Shown here: in pieces, positions 14,817 through 24,101 of the stretch
How the letters are laid out: each line of letters opens with the position of its first letter
Position numbering within the stretch: the stretch's first letter is position 1
Position numbers and translations under genes: made by a program
Notes under the pieces: model-generated
The model's input: the letters and a program-made list of their open reading frames with translations, nothing else
What the model was told of the DNA's origin: nothing
The model's database searches: none
Assembly (NCBI GenBank): GCA_016839665.1
Contig: JAEOTU010000082.1
Coordinates: forward strand, 1 to 26,224
Source: Candidatus Hodarchaeota archaeon
GTDB taxonomy: Archaea > Asgardarchaeota > Heimdallarchaeia > Hodarchaeales > Hodarchaeaceae
DNA length: 26,224 bases
Direction of reading: 5' to 3'

Positions 14817-16184
14817 CTAAAGTTGTTTTAAATACTCAGAAAATTCCGTTTTGAGCTCTGTATCAGAGAATAGCTTTAGATTCCAATCTTCTTCTTTTTT
14901 CTCTTCTGGAATACTTCCCATGAGGATAACTTCATTATAATCCTCTTTATCAATTATAGTTCTAAGACTACTCCAAAAAGATTGATGAAAAACTTCATCT
15001 ATTTCCTGTAGAGGTGGAATTGTAATCAAAACTCTCTTTTCGGGGGTGGATAGTGAAATAAAGGCCCCATTATTCTTCTGTAGGATTCCAGTGCTAAAAT
15101 CTTTCATTTTATCGATTATTGCCTTAACTTCTTTCCCCGAACGCGTCAAATGTTTTTGATTCTTTTCTAGATCTTTCAAAAGAGGAGCTTTCCGTTCTTC
15201 GATGCATCCTGCTAACCATTTGATCGCTGCTCGCGGATTCCCATGAGAATAAGCATAGGATGATTCAACGTCTCCTTTAGTAAGGGGCCACAAAAAATCT
15301 TGATCTGATGGGAGAATTTCAAACTTGTGATGGAAATCTTGTAACATTTGAATGCAATAATCTTGAATATCTTTCTTTAAAAATCGTTTTAACACAACTG
15401 GAGGTTCAATCCGACTTTGAACTGCTGTACTAGATAGATCGAGTATCTTATCCCATAATGTAGCAAGACAAGCCAAACATAAAATGAAATTGGACGCTTC
15501 ATTATGCATTTTCTTGAGGGTCTCGAGAAACTGAAGTTCTGCTTCGGGCCCTAACGCAATGAATAAGGATTCGAGTTCATCAACAAAGAAGAGGATGGGT
15601 TTATCTATAACCTTCAAAATAATCTTCAATGCAGCTAATGCTAGTTCTTCATCATCCATGATCGTTCTTTGGAAATTAGTGGTATCATCGTCAATATCGA
15701 ATCCAGTCAACCATTTTAACGCAATTTTTGACTGACTTGGATCTTTTAATGCAAAAAATCCATCAATAACAATGTTCCCCATTCCAGGAAAATCGACTGC
15801 TGCATGTTCAACTTTTCGATATTTCTGTGTTAAAGCATCTGCTACATACTCAAGCAGAGGAGCCCCTCCAGCTTTGATGGTTTCGAAATAAAAATGTGAG
15901 TACACTCGATTGGGATTAGTGGGAACTGGAATGTAAACCACATACGCGTCCTTAATTGTTTCCCGTAGAACCCAATAAAAATGAGTTTTCCCATACCCTG
16001 CCTCCGCAATAATAGGTAAAATGACAGATTCTCGTTTCTTTCTGCGAACTATTTCCAAGAAACGAATGACATGTTTCAAAGCTTCCTGATTCGGACGGTT
16101 TAGATTGAAAAATTCTGGAACATCAGAACGAGCAGTAAAGCTATGGAACGGATTCTCTATAACCAAGGATGCTACATGAGTCAT
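14817..16184 (-). CDS. P-loop (AAA/Orc-like) ATPase, unknown role
   Basis: This 455-aa protein has a Walker A in AEAGYGKTHF (Lys66) and a Walker B in ILFFVDELESLF (Asp202, Glu203). Further on is SHGNPRAAIKWL, like the sensor-2 region of Orc1/Cdc6- and STAND-type ATPases. The first 50 residues (NPFHSF, then LNRPNQEALKHVIRFLEIV) fit a P-loop module that binds DNA or a partner. The C-terminal 90 residues (ITIPPLQEIDEVF, then EVILMGSIPEEKKEEDWNL) are not familiar. It starts 6 nt after the winged-helix gene at 16191-16658 and is surely co-transcribed with it. Such HTH/ATPase pairs occur in chromosome maintenance and in defence loci. I cannot choose between these. Confidence 0.75.
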   Translation of the reverse strand: MTHVASLVIENPFHSFTARSDVPEFFNLNRPNQEALKHVIRFLEIVRRKKRESVILPIIAEAGYGKTHFYWVLRETIKDAYVVYIPVPTNPNRVYSHFYFETIKAGGAPLLEYVADALTQKYRKVEHAAVDFPGMGNIVIDGFFALKDPSQSKIALKWLTGFDIDDDTTNFQRTIMDDEELALAALKIILKVIDKPILFFVDELESLFIALGPEAELQFLETLKKMHNEASNFILCLACLATLWDKILDLSSTAVQSRIEPPVVLKRFLKKDIQDYCIQMLQDFHHKFEILPSDQDFLWPLTKGDVESSYAYSHGNPRAAIKWLAGCIEERKAPLLKDLEKNQKHLTRSGKEVKAIIDKMKDFSTGILQKNNGAFISLSTPEKRVLITIPPLQEIDEVFHQSFWSSLRTIIDKEDYNEVILMGSIPEEKKEEDWNLKLFSDTELKTEFSEYLKQL

Positions 16185-16190
16185 GATTAA

Positions 16191-16658
16191 TTAGGCCTCG
16201 AACATCATAAAATAGAATACACCTGTACCAGAGTCTGATTCAATCCCACCATGGACAGCATATGATTTTGATAAAGCTGTTTGCAATGTAATAACTCCTC
16301 TATCGTGTAAATCTAGTACTTTTTTGTCAAACAAAGTGTCGGGAATTCTCTTCTCATTCAGCTTCTTTCGAACATCGGGAATTCTTACAAGGGGTTTCAT
16401 GGGGTTAGCAAGGTCTCTATATGCTTTTTTCAGACAGGATAAGAATTCTTGGTCCCCAATTGATGTATTAGGATTCATTTCACGCGTTAAGTTATTCTCT
16501 CCATCAGGAGTTATCTGAAAGATGCTTTTAGTCCCACGTTTGATTTGCACGTACCCTTTATTCACTAAATCCTGTAGTAACGATTTTTCCGCCTCTGTTC
16601 GTGCATAATATCCACTTGTACCAAGAAATTGTAGTATACGAAGATAAGAAGTCTCCAT
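16191..16658 (-). CDS. Protein with two winged-helix-like domains, partner of the ATPase
   Basis: This 155-aa protein appears to hold two helix-turn-helix units. Residues 1-50 run from ILQFLGTSGYYARTEAEKSLL through the strand FQITPDGENNL. Residues 70-155 run from FLSCLKKAYRDL through VRIPDVRKKL and FDKKVLDLHDRGVITLQTAL to a C-terminal strand, GVFYFMMFEA. The second half resembles the winged-helix modules found with P-loop ATPases in bacteria and archaea, where a RIPDVR-like helix and an FDxxLLxLHxxG pattern recur. It probably binds DNA, or bridges the ATPase to DNA. The ATPase starts 6 nt after it. The stop-proximal GAGGCC may act as a weak SD for that gene. Confidence 0.7.
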   Translation of the reverse strand: METSYLRILQFLGTSGYYARTEAEKSLLQDLVNKGYVQIKRGTKSIFQITPDGENNLTREMNPNTSIGDQEFLSCLKKAYRDLANPMKPLVRIPDVRKKLNEKRIPDTLFDKKVLDLHDRGVITLQTALSKSYAVHGGIESDSGTGVFYFMMFEA

Positions 16659-16842
16659 AGAATCACTTACTCTGTAAAAAATCCTTATTTGGCTAGGGTT
16701 CTTGCTAGTATTCTATCGATTTTTTAGGAAAGATTGAAGAAATAGCTTGCTAACATTAGGATAATATCTTGAAATCAGAAACAAATTGTCTTTAATCGCC
16801 AATAAAGAGTTCCCTTTGTAGTATAATAAGGTGATCTAGCTA

Positions 16843-17958
16843 ATGATTCTTGATAATATGACTGAGATTTCCAAACTGGACTCCAAAGAAATGTTTCAAA
16901 TGGTATATGATTGGGCGGAACTAGTAGAAAAGTTGGTTCAACATCCTTTTGAGGTTCCAGCTCAAGTTACCGTAGATCAATACACAATCTCCTACAATGA
17001 ACCAGTTTCACAAGTTTTAATCTGTGGTATGGGTGGGTCGGCGGTAAGTGGAGATTACTTACAAACTTACCTCAACAGAGTATTTTCTCTACCAATAATC
17101 ATTAATCGAAATTATACTATCCCGAAATTTGTAACTAATAACACATTGATAATTTTACTATCATATTCTGGGAATACAGAAGAAACTATCTCATGTACGA
17201 TAGCTGCAATCAAAGAATCGGCCAAGATAGTAGGAATTGGATCAGGGGGAAAATTAGAGAGTTTCTGTCAAAAATATAATTTACCATTTTTCCCGATTCC
17301 CTCAGGATATCAACCAAGAGCTGCCTTTTCTCTCTTATTTTTTCCCTTACTCAAGATTCTATCATCAATGAACCTCGTTCCCCTTGATAACTCCGCTATT
17401 GAGGAAACTCTATCACTTTTTCGACAAATGCGAGAGGAATTTCACCCTCAAATTGAAACTTCTAAAAATCAGGCCAAACAAATCGCACAGAAATTATTTG
17501 AACGTATCCCTGTGATATGGTCCCCCTTTGGTTGTGTTGCAAATCGAATAAAATGTCAACTGAATGAAAATTCCAAGATACTCGCTATGGCGGAAGAATT
17601 ACCAGAATTCAATCATAACCATATAGTAGGATGGGAATCGTTGACAAAAGAAAATCCCTTTGTGATTCTCGCTTTTCGGTTTGAGGCTGAACACCCTAAT
17701 GTTAAGTTACGCTTTGAGATAACAAAGGAAATCGTTCAAGAAAAAGTTGAGGTTGTTGAAATTGTTGCCAGAGGTAAAGATCTATTGAGCCAGCTGTTCT
17801 CAGCTACTTATTTTGGAGATTACGTTTCCATGTATCTAGCTATTTTGAATAATCAGGATCCAAGTACAGTAGATAGCATTAATTATCTCAAAGAACAGTT
17901 GGAACAACGTGAACAAACCCAGACTAAGCTATTTGATACCTTGGATGGTTTTTCATAA
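16843..17958 (+). CDS. Bifunctional phosphoglucose/phosphomannose isomerase
   Basis: This 371-aa protein is of the SIS-domain PGI/PMI family found in archaea. Signatures are ICGMGGSAVSGDYL (near 60-73), LLSYSGNTEET (106-116), GYQPRAAFS (155-163), and the active-site stretch ELPEFNHNHIVGWE with the conserved Glu and His residues. It interconverts fructose-6-phosphate with glucose-6-phosphate and mannose-6-phosphate in the cytosol. It is somewhat longer than the usual 320-340 aa; the extra length includes the N-terminus and the C-terminal EQREQTQTKLFD tail. ATG 16843 has GGTGAT about 8 nt upstream, which supports it over ATG 16858. It is divergent from the winged-helix/ATPase pair. The reductase gene follows after 69 nt with its own SD. 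Confidence 0.92.
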   Translation: MILDNMTEISKLDSKEMFQMVYDWAELVEKLVQHPFEVPAQVTVDQYTISYNEPVSQVLICGMGGSAVSGDYLQTYLNRVFSLPIIINRNYTIPKFVTNNTLIILLSYSGNTEETISCTIAAIKESAKIVGIGSGGKLESFCQKYNLPFFPIPSGYQPRAAFSLLFFPLLKILSSMNLVPLDNSAIEETLSLFRQMREEFHPQIETSKNQAKQIAQKLFERIPVIWSPFGCVANRIKCQLNENSKILAMAEELPEFNHNHIVGWESLTKENPFVILAFRFEAEHPNVKLRFEITKEIVQEKVEVVEIVARGKDLLSQLFSATYFGDYVSMYLAILNNQDPSTVDSINYLKEQLEQREQTQTKLFDTLDGFS

Positions 17959-18027
17959 CCCAAAATTAGAATCAGAAAATAGATTAGTATTTACTCAAAA
18001 CACAATTTTAATTGCTAGGTGATATTA

Positions 18028-19386
18028 ATGGTCAATCCCGAGGTTATTGTAGTGGGTGCGGGTACAGCTGGGGCAGTAACAGCAGCCACGCTGGCTAGTA
18101 AAGGTATCAAAGTAGCACTCCTGGATAAACATCCCAAAGAAAAGATCGGAGTAAAAGTCTGCGGAGATGCGACAAGTATTGGTCATTTCACCCGAATTCG
18201 CCCCATAGTTAATATCAACGACCCAAAAGGTGACGAAATTCGCCAAAAAGTTGAAGGAGCCTGGTTGTACAGTCCAGACAGAAAAATAAAATTTGAACTT
18301 GTTGAAGAGGGAGGAACAGGTATAATCATTGACCGCTTTAAACTCGGTATGAGAATTTTAAATGAAGCCATTGATTATGGGGCGGAGTTGTATGATTCTA
18401 CTTTTACAAAAGAACCAATCATCGATCAAGATCAAGTTGTAGGTGTTAAATATCGAGGAAAGGACAGAAATCTACATGATATGTCAGGAAAGGTCGTTGT
18501 AGACGCATCTGGTATCGGCGCAATTCTTCGTACAAAACTTAATCCTGAAAAGACTTTCATGGACCGCGAACTTGCTCCGAAAGACGTTTGTAATTGTTAC
18601 CGTGAGGTTCGGGATGTAGAACCTGAGATCGAATCACCAGGATTTATTCGCCTTATGTTCGACCAGGAATTGTGTCCTGGTGGATATTTATGGGAATTTC
18701 CAAGAGGCCCTCACTCAATGAATGCAGGGCTAGGAGTAATGTCCCACAATAAGCTTAATGCCCACGGTCAATTTAAAAAGTACCTTGAAAGAGAAAAGGC
18801 ATTGTATAAAGATTCCCAGTTGATACACGGAGGTGGTGGACGAGTTCCCCTTCGTCGTCCCCAAGATAATCTCGTTTGGAATGGGTTTCTCCTTGTTGGA
18901 GATGCAGGAACCCAAGTCAAACCTACTGACGGTGGAGGAATTGGAATTTCGATTAACGCTGCAGCGATGGCTGGTAAGACAATCACGAATGCTCTTGAGA
19001 ATGATAACGTGTCTTTGGAAGGACTCTGGGATTATAATGTCGATTTCATGACAACAATTGCCCCTATAAACGCTCCACTTGCAATTATGAAAGATTTCAT
19101 CATCCCTCTTCCCAGCTCAATCCTTAATACTGTTTTTCATAACAAAATTGTAGAAGGAAATGACTTGCTTTATGGAAATGCTACAGGAGAGATTTCAGGT
19201 GGTTTTATCAAAACCCTACAACGGGCTTATCGCGGGAAAAGAATACTCAGAACTCTTCTGAAATTCAGATCCGTTATAAAAAAGATGGGGATTGCAAGAG
19301 ATTTATATGAAAACTATCCGAAAACACCTAAAGCATTTCTAGCTTGGCGTGAGAAGATCTTTAAGTTGTACGGTGAAAAAAATTAA
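18028..19386 (+). CDS. Geranylgeranyl reductase family FAD-dependent oxidoreductase
   Basis: This 452-aa flavoprotein has the N-terminal dinucleotide fold VVGAGTAGAVTAATLASKG, the family CGDA motif (near residue 46), a substrate-side CPGGYLWEFPRG motif (near 213) and the second FAD site LVGDAGTQVKPTDGGGIG (near 290). In archaea these enzymes saturate the geranylgeranyl chains of membrane ether lipids; paralogs act on other isoprenoids. The C-terminal 100 residues are helical and likely help membrane or lipid contact. AGGTGAT directly before ATG 18028 makes that start better than GTG 18019. The gene lies 69 nt after the PGI/PMI. The downstream neighbour at 19412 is convergent after 25 nt. Confidence 0.92.
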   Translation: MVNPEVIVVGAGTAGAVTAATLASKGIKVALLDKHPKEKIGVKVCGDATSIGHFTRIRPIVNINDPKGDEIRQKVEGAWLYSPDRKIKFELVEEGGTGIIIDRFKLGMRILNEAIDYGAELYDSTFTKEPIIDQDQVVGVKYRGKDRNLHDMSGKVVVDASGIGAILRTKLNPEKTFMDRELAPKDVCNCYREVRDVEPEIESPGFIRLMFDQELCPGGYLWEFPRGPHSMNAGLGVMSHNKLNAHGQFKKYLEREKALYKDSQLIHGGGGRVPLRRPQDNLVWNGFLLVGDAGTQVKPTDGGGIGISINAAAMAGKTITNALENDNVSLEGLWDYNVDFMTTIAPINAPLAIMKDFIIPLPSSILNTVFHNKIVEGNDLLYGNATGEISGGFIKTLQRAYRGKRILRTLLKFRSVIKKMGIARDLYENYPKTPKAFLAWREKIFKLYGEKN

Positions 19387-19411
19387 GAAAAAATTAGTCT
19401 ATTAGTGACAT

Positions 19412-21223
19412 TTACATAAAAAGATCATCAATAACTTTGAGTGCGGGAGGACAAACTTGGAGATTTCCAATAGCAGTTGAATTGACATAACCAGAAAAGT
19501 TTCCAAGAATCTTAGTAGCACTCCTGTATGTTTCCGCGTTTTTCAGTGCTGTGGATGAAACTAACAACCTGAAAAGATCATTACCTCTTCCATTTAAGGA
19601 TTTCAGAAAAAAACCCATTGTGACAAAGTGGTCATTTGGTTGAAAGATGAAAAATTCGTCTCCAAATAGGGATTCTGGAGGGTTATCAGAAAAGAATTCC
19701 TTTGGGATATCAAGAAGGTCTAAATATCTCGGATGTCTAGGTTTTTCTTCATCGATGCAGACAAATGCATTTACTTTGATATAAGCATTCTCAAAAACAG
19801 AAATACCACTAGTGAGCAGATTAGTAATGATATTTTCAGAATATGGTACAAGGAAATCTTTAACTGATTCTAATCCTTCATTATAACGTTTTTCTTGGAG
19901 AAATTTAAGCTCCTTTATTTTTTGACGTTTTGCTGGGATTTCAATTAATTTCACCAGTCTTGAGGAAACACACTCATAAAAATAGTGTGCAACAATGTTT
20001 TCGATTGCAAAATGGATTCCTCCCAACTGCTCGAAGATAGCAACTGCCTTTTGAAGAGTTTTTGATTTCTTCTGTAAACGAAACGCTTGTGTAATTGATA
20101 ATTGCTCTTTAAGCTCATTAAAAATCATTTGTGATGCTTCTAATTCCCATTTTGTCTCTTTTCTGTGAAACTTAAACCAAGGTGGTTCTTGAGAGAGTAA
20201 TTTTTCTAGATTCTTTTTAAAATTGGAGAATTCTTTGGAAATTTCGTCTTTTAGTCTCAAATAATCTTTCGTAAAATCCTCTTTAAGCTCTTCTAAATCC
20301 TTTATCGTAACCTTTTTACCAGCTTTATGTCGTGATTGAAATTTTCTCAAGTCATTAATGAGCTTATTTTTAATTTTCTCTGATTGAAGCAGCTCTAGCT
20401 CAATCTCTAAGTCAGGAAAGTCTTCGCGGTTTTGCATTTGGACTTCACAGGTTTCAATTAAGAAATGAAGGGGATTTCGAAACTCAACATCGAGTTTAGC
20501 AAAAAATTTTTCCTTAATATACTCCAAGTAGTTATGTGGGTGTTCTTCAACAAATTGACAAATATCTTCTACTCCCAACTCTTTCAATGTAGGTAAAGAT
20601 CCTGCTATAGAGACTCTTCGCCATTTAAAATTTAATAATTCTCTTATAAAAATAAATAATGAATTTATCTTTCGAATACGGTCAGCAGTGAATCTACAGG
20701 TGTTATCTAAATCCTCAAAAAATTGTCCAGGATGATTCTCACCCTCTATCAAGAGGTAACTAAATAATGAGGCTGTAGTACTAATTAACGCGGCCTCTAA
20801 CAAATTTCTTGCAAGCGATGCTGATTCAGGATTACCAGACAAGTCATAAGCAGAACGTTCGATCTCGAGTGTTGACAAAGATGTTTTTGGATCTAGGAGG
20901 GAAGCAATCTCTTTCTTTAATTGAGATCCATTCATCTCCCACAATTCTTCCTGGGACTTTTCCACGATAAAACCCATGAACGCAAGAAAAAAAGGTTGAT
21001 TTCTGAATTTATATAGCGCTAAAGCCGTGCTCAGTAGATCACAAAGCTCTTCAGAATCAAGAATTTGATTTAGAGATTGGTTGGGAAACGCATTTTGCAG
21101 TAATTGTGTGACGATAACCAATCCCTGCTCCCCAAATGGTTCGTCATCATATCCCTTAATAAATTCCTGTAAAAGTTTCCCTGCAGTCACGCTTTTTATC
21201 GTAGCATTGTTCACTGAGGCCAA
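19412..21223 (-). CDS. Large helical protein of unknown function, coupled to longin-like gene
   Basis: This 603-aa protein is nearly all helical. Residues about 285-360 are charged and coiled-coil-like (LRKFQSRHKAGKKV, then DLEELKEDF). The last 100 residues are more compact and mixed (FFIFQPNDHFVTMGFFL, then STALKNAETYRSATKIL). I see no catalytic motif, membrane segment or signal peptide, and I do not know the family. The frame opens with TTG 21223, inside the end of the longin-like gene, with AAGGAG about 10 nt upstream. GTG 21214, which would give a GTGA overlap with the stop, is an alternative. The overlap means translational coupling, so the two proteins probably form a complex. By analogy with longin-containing scaffolds it could be a large partner subunit, but that is inference. 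Confidence 0.75.
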   Translation of the reverse strand: MASVNNATIKSVTAGKLLQEFIKGYDDEPFGEQGLVIVTQLLQNAFPNQSLNQILDSEELCDLLSTALALYKFRNQPFFLAFMGFIVEKSQEELWEMNGSQLKKEIASLLDPKTSLSTLEIERSAYDLSGNPESASLARNLLEAALISTTASLFSYLLIEGENHPGQFFEDLDNTCRFTADRIRKINSLFIFIRELLNFKWRRVSIAGSLPTLKELGVEDICQFVEEHPHNYLEYIKEKFFAKLDVEFRNPLHFLIETCEVQMQNREDFPDLEIELELLQSEKIKNKLINDLRKFQSRHKAGKKVTIKDLEELKEDFTKDYLRLKDEISKEFSNFKKNLEKLLSQEPPWFKFHRKETKWELEASQMIFNELKEQLSITQAFRLQKKSKTLQKAVAIFEQLGGIHFAIENIVAHYFYECVSSRLVKLIEIPAKRQKIKELKFLQEKRYNEGLESVKDFLVPYSENIITNLLTSGISVFENAYIKVNAFVCIDEEKPRHPRYLDLLDIPKEFFSDNPPESLFGDEFFIFQPNDHFVTMGFFLKSLNGRGNDLFRLLVSSTALKNAETYRSATKILGNFSGYVNSTAIGNLQVCPPALKVIDDLFM

Positions 21224-21975
21224 TCAAAAACAACTCCTTGTAATAATGACTTTTTGAGGAGGGCAGCAGGGCCAAGCTGTCTAATCTCTTCGGTCATTAA
21301 ATTCTTTATCTTTAATCTCAAACTAGGGATAATTTGGTCAATATTGCGAGAAGTTATTAATGGAGACACATCAGATTCTAGTGTAGATTTAAGAGCAATC
21401 CACACAGCGCTATTAATGGCATTCTCTATTCTTTCTGGAAACGTTAAATCGGAAAGGTCTAAACCGAGTTGCTTGAAAATTGACCTATCAATTTTCACCA
21501 GCTGTTTTTCCAGAGTATCAGTTTCTCGGAAAGGCGATTCTCTTAACTGTTTACGCCAATTGAATATAGATTGATAACCTAGTTTAATCTGGTATTTATC
21601 TGGGAGAGCACCTACTTGTAAGAATTGTTTAAAATCAGTATTGAATACATATTCTGATAAATACCTTGCACCTAACCCTCCAGATAACACCCTCATTTGT
21701 TGACTTATTTCTTCGGGAAAACCTGTACGACTCCAAACAAAGAATCCAACCAGAGCATCATGTTCGGTACTTTGAATGTAAATACGTCCTTCTTTTGCCT
21801 GAATGTCATTTAATTGTCCCATACCAGTTTCAGACTCTGTTAAGGAATTAATTGCAGTTAGAATCCCCCCAAACAACAGGCTTTGCTCACTTGAGAATCC
21901 TATTGAGACGGTTGGAACTCCATGAGTAACTATAAAAAATGCCATCCGTGGGCACTGAGGCTTTTTTCTCGCCAT
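21211..21975 (-). CDS. Longin/roadblock-like domain protein
   Basis: This 254-aa soluble protein has an N-terminal pattern fitting the beta-beta-alpha-beta-beta-beta-alpha fold of longin or roadblock domains. Strands are at MAFFIVTHGVPTVSIGF (11-27), a helix at SLLFGGILTAINSL (32-45), strands at GRIYIQST (63-70) and LVGFFVWS (75-82), and a helix at PEEISQQMRVLSG (87-99). The rest (110-254) is helical and unfamiliar. In Asgard archaea such proteins are numerous and are thought to work with small GTPases. The fold call rests on pattern only. It overlaps the 603-aa gene by 13 nt and precedes it in the transcript. An alternative start is Met11, which removes a basic, Cys-containing leader. Confidence 0.6.
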   Translation of the reverse strand: MARKKPQCPRMAFFIVTHGVPTVSIGFSSEQSLLFGGILTAINSLTESETGMGQLNDIQAKEGRIYIQSTEHDALVGFFVWSRTGFPEEISQQMRVLSGGLGARYLSEYVFNTDFKQFLQVGALPDKYQIKLGYQSIFNWRKQLRESPFRETDTLEKQLVKIDRSIFKQLGLDLSDLTFPERIENAINSAVWIALKSTLESDVSPLITSRNIDQIIPSLRLKIKNLMTEEIRQLGPAALLKKSLLQGVVFDWPQ

Positions 21976-22055
21976 AATTATGTCATGTCCTTAACAGATT
22001 GGAATAAGTCCAAGCATTACATAATTTAACTGGTATTGAAGGAAATTTTTAGGAT

Positions 22056-22079
22056 TAATGGAGTTTTTAATGGAGTTTT
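22056..22079. repeat. Tandem direct repeat, 2 x 12 bp
   Basis: TAATGGAGTTTT occurs twice with no gap, in the 255-nt space upstream of both the longin-like gene (minus) and the glycosyltransferase-like gene (plus). It could be a paired regulator site for either gene, or a replication slippage product. Confidence 0.45.
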
Positions 22080-22230
22080 AGCACTGAGTGCATTTTCAGC
22101 TACTTGTTTAATAATAATATGAAATTGGATATGAAATCAGAAAGGATCCTAATATTAATATCCATAGATATTCTTCGCTTGTGCTCGTAGCATACACGGA
22201 TGTTAGTAGAACAGGATAGCCCAAAAAAAG

Positions 22231-23490
22231 GTGGTACTTCCATTCAGTCCCCGTATCAATAGGAATCACCAATGGATCCTTTTTTCATTGTTGGGTAATT
22301 TGATAATTCATCTAATTATTGGATTGAGTTATTATAACCCAATAGATTTCATTCTTCAACTTGAAGCTGCCAGAGAGATTGCACGGGGGAAACTTCTTTA
22401 TCGAGATATTGGTCTGATTATAGTTAATAACTCTGAATTACCTAGGCCACAGTATCCACCTTTATATCTTTACACATTAGGCTTTTTGATTGCTTTAATT
22501 GGGGTAGAAACATTCACATGGCAAATGGCTAAGCTATTGTTAATCACATTTAATCTGATTGTGGGATTACTAGTTTACTATATCATATTGAATTACGTCC
22601 GTCCTCATCCTAAAGCTCAAATGATTTCTTTAATTGCATTGAACTGGTTTTTACTTAATCCTTCAACCCTAGGAATTATCTTGGGGGGATTTCATGAAAA
22701 CTTTATGCTTTTTTTTGTACTTTTAGGCTTTATCTTGTTTAAGAAGACCCACTACTCTCAGAGCGGGTTATGTTTCGGACTGGCACTCTTAGTGAAACCC
22801 GTTGCGGGCGTATATATGCTGCCTCTCCTAGTTTGGGGGATTCATACCCGAGACTTGAGACCGATAATGATCTGGATCGCCGCAGGTCTCACTTTTCTTT
22901 GTGGATCACTCCCCTTTTTGCTGTTAGCCCCAGAAGCTTATCTTAGCGATGTTTTTCTCATTCATACTCACCGGCCTGACCCTAGTATGTCTTTCTACAC
23001 CTACCTGTTTACAGAAATCTCAACAACTCTGATTCCATTTCTCATTCAACTGGCCATATTCGGGGTATACATTCTATTATTCGTAATAAAAATGCCCCCA
23101 ACGAACACCAAACAAGTCATTGAAGCAGCTCTCCCTTTCATGACAATTTTTATGGCATTTAACAGGATTCTTCATCCCCACTATATTCCATTTTTCTTTC
23201 CGTTCTTCACATTTTCACTGTTTTTTCTGATTACAGAGCATTATTCCTCAAAAACATCAAGAATGATTGACATGTCTATTTTGGGTTTACTGGTTAGCCT
23301 CTTCTTAGTTTACTTAGGTTCTGGGTGGTGGTCGATTCTTTGGTTTTATGAAGGCTACGAGACATATATGGTCAATCCCTTATTCTTTCTTTCATCAATA
23401 GTTTGCGTAATTGGCTTAATTGCTACTTCAATAACTTCTTTTTTCTCAATAAGTGGTTTTAAAGAGAAAAATGCGGAGAGTATGATTTGA
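22231..23490 (+). CDS. Multi-membrane GT-C-type glycosyltransferase-like protein
   Basis: This 419-aa protein has about ten hydrophobic helices. After helix 1 comes a loop with ARGKLLYRDIGLI followed by PQYPPLYLYTLG. This GxxLYRD and YPPLY pattern is seen in polyprenyl-phosphate-sugar mannosyltransferases (GT87/DUF2029 and relatives), whose acidic loop residues take part in catalysis. Such enzymes move a sugar from a lipid carrier to a glycan or lipid on the outer face of the membrane. The only start near the N-terminal helix is GTG 22231, preceded by a weak AGGAT; a stop lies just upstream in frame. Its end overlaps the rhomboid start by 4 nt. Donor and acceptor are unknown. Confidence 0.7.
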   Translation: MVLPFSPRINRNHQWILFSLLGNLIIHLIIGLSYYNPIDFILQLEAAREIARGKLLYRDIGLIIVNNSELPRPQYPPLYLYTLGFLIALIGVETFTWQMAKLLLITFNLIVGLLVYYIILNYVRPHPKAQMISLIALNWFLLNPSTLGIILGGFHENFMLFFVLLGFILFKKTHYSQSGLCFGLALLVKPVAGVYMLPLLVWGIHTRDLRPIMIWIAAGLTFLCGSLPFLLLAPEAYLSDVFLIHTHRPDPSMSFYTYLFTEISTTLIPFLIQLAIFGVYILLFVIKMPPTNTKQVIEAALPFMTIFMAFNRILHPHYIPFFFPFFTFSLFFLITEHYSSKTSRMIDMSILGLLVSLFLVYLGSGWWSILWFYEGYETYMVNPLFFLSSIVCVIGLIATSITSFFSISGFKEKNAESMI

Positions 23491-24089
23491 AAAACTCTTT
23501 CAAAGATTTCAAAACGAATGGAGTTCTCCCATCTTTTTTCGCAACTTTTGTGTTGTCTATTAGTATCCTCGCAATTTATCTTGTATTTATGATTCTGTTT
23601 CCGTATAGTCTCCTTGTACAATCTCCTGAAGCACTTGATTTGATTATACAAAAGAATGAACTAGTTTTGCAAGGTGAGATCTATCGATTATTCACTGCAA
23701 TCTGGATCCACAATGATGTTGTTCATTTGGGGTCAAATTTACTGTTTTTGTTAATATTCAGTTCTCGATTGGAGGAATTAACCCAGGGGCGGGTTGTAAC
23801 AATTGTATTTATTTGTAGCGGGCTACTAGGAAATATTGCAACGCTTTTCCTTGTATTATTAGGCATTAATTTCTCATCACTGGGAGCTTCGGGAGCGATT
23901 TATGGATTATTAGGAGCTCTTTATTACCAACTTAGGGGAAAAACAAAGCATGAACAAAGGCAAGCACTATTCCTGTTAATACTATTCTTTATGATAACAA
24001 TCGGAAGTGATACTAACATTATCGCTCATTTCTTTGGCCTGCTAGGTGGAATAGGAGTCATGTGGATACATAGAAAATACTTTTCGTGA
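23487..24089 (+). CDS. Rhomboid-family intramembrane serine protease
   Basis: This 200-aa protein has six likely transmembrane helices. It shows HxxxN in VVHLGSNLLF (His80, Asn84), the catalytic Ser135 in LGASGAIYGLLGA and the catalytic His181 in NIIAHFFGLLGG. Together these form the rhomboid Ser-His dyad with its oxyanion partner. It cuts membrane-spanning segments of substrate proteins within the bilayer. It begins with TTG 23487, which overlaps the stop of the preceding gene (TTGA), with GGAGAG about 8 nt upstream, so it is translationally coupled to it. The link with a glycosyltransferase hints at surface-protein handling. All active-site residues are present. Confidence 0.93.
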   Translation: MKNSFKDFKTNGVLPSFFATFVLSISILAIYLVFMILFPYSLLVQSPEALDLIIQKNELVLQGEIYRLFTAIWIHNDVVHLGSNLLFLLIFSSRLEELTQGRVVTIVFICSGLLGNIATLFLVLLGINFSSLGASGAIYGLLGALYYQLRGKTKHEQRQALFLLILFFMITIGSDTNIIAHFFGLLGGIGVMWIHRKYFS

Positions 24090-24101
24090 AGTTTACGTCT
24101 G

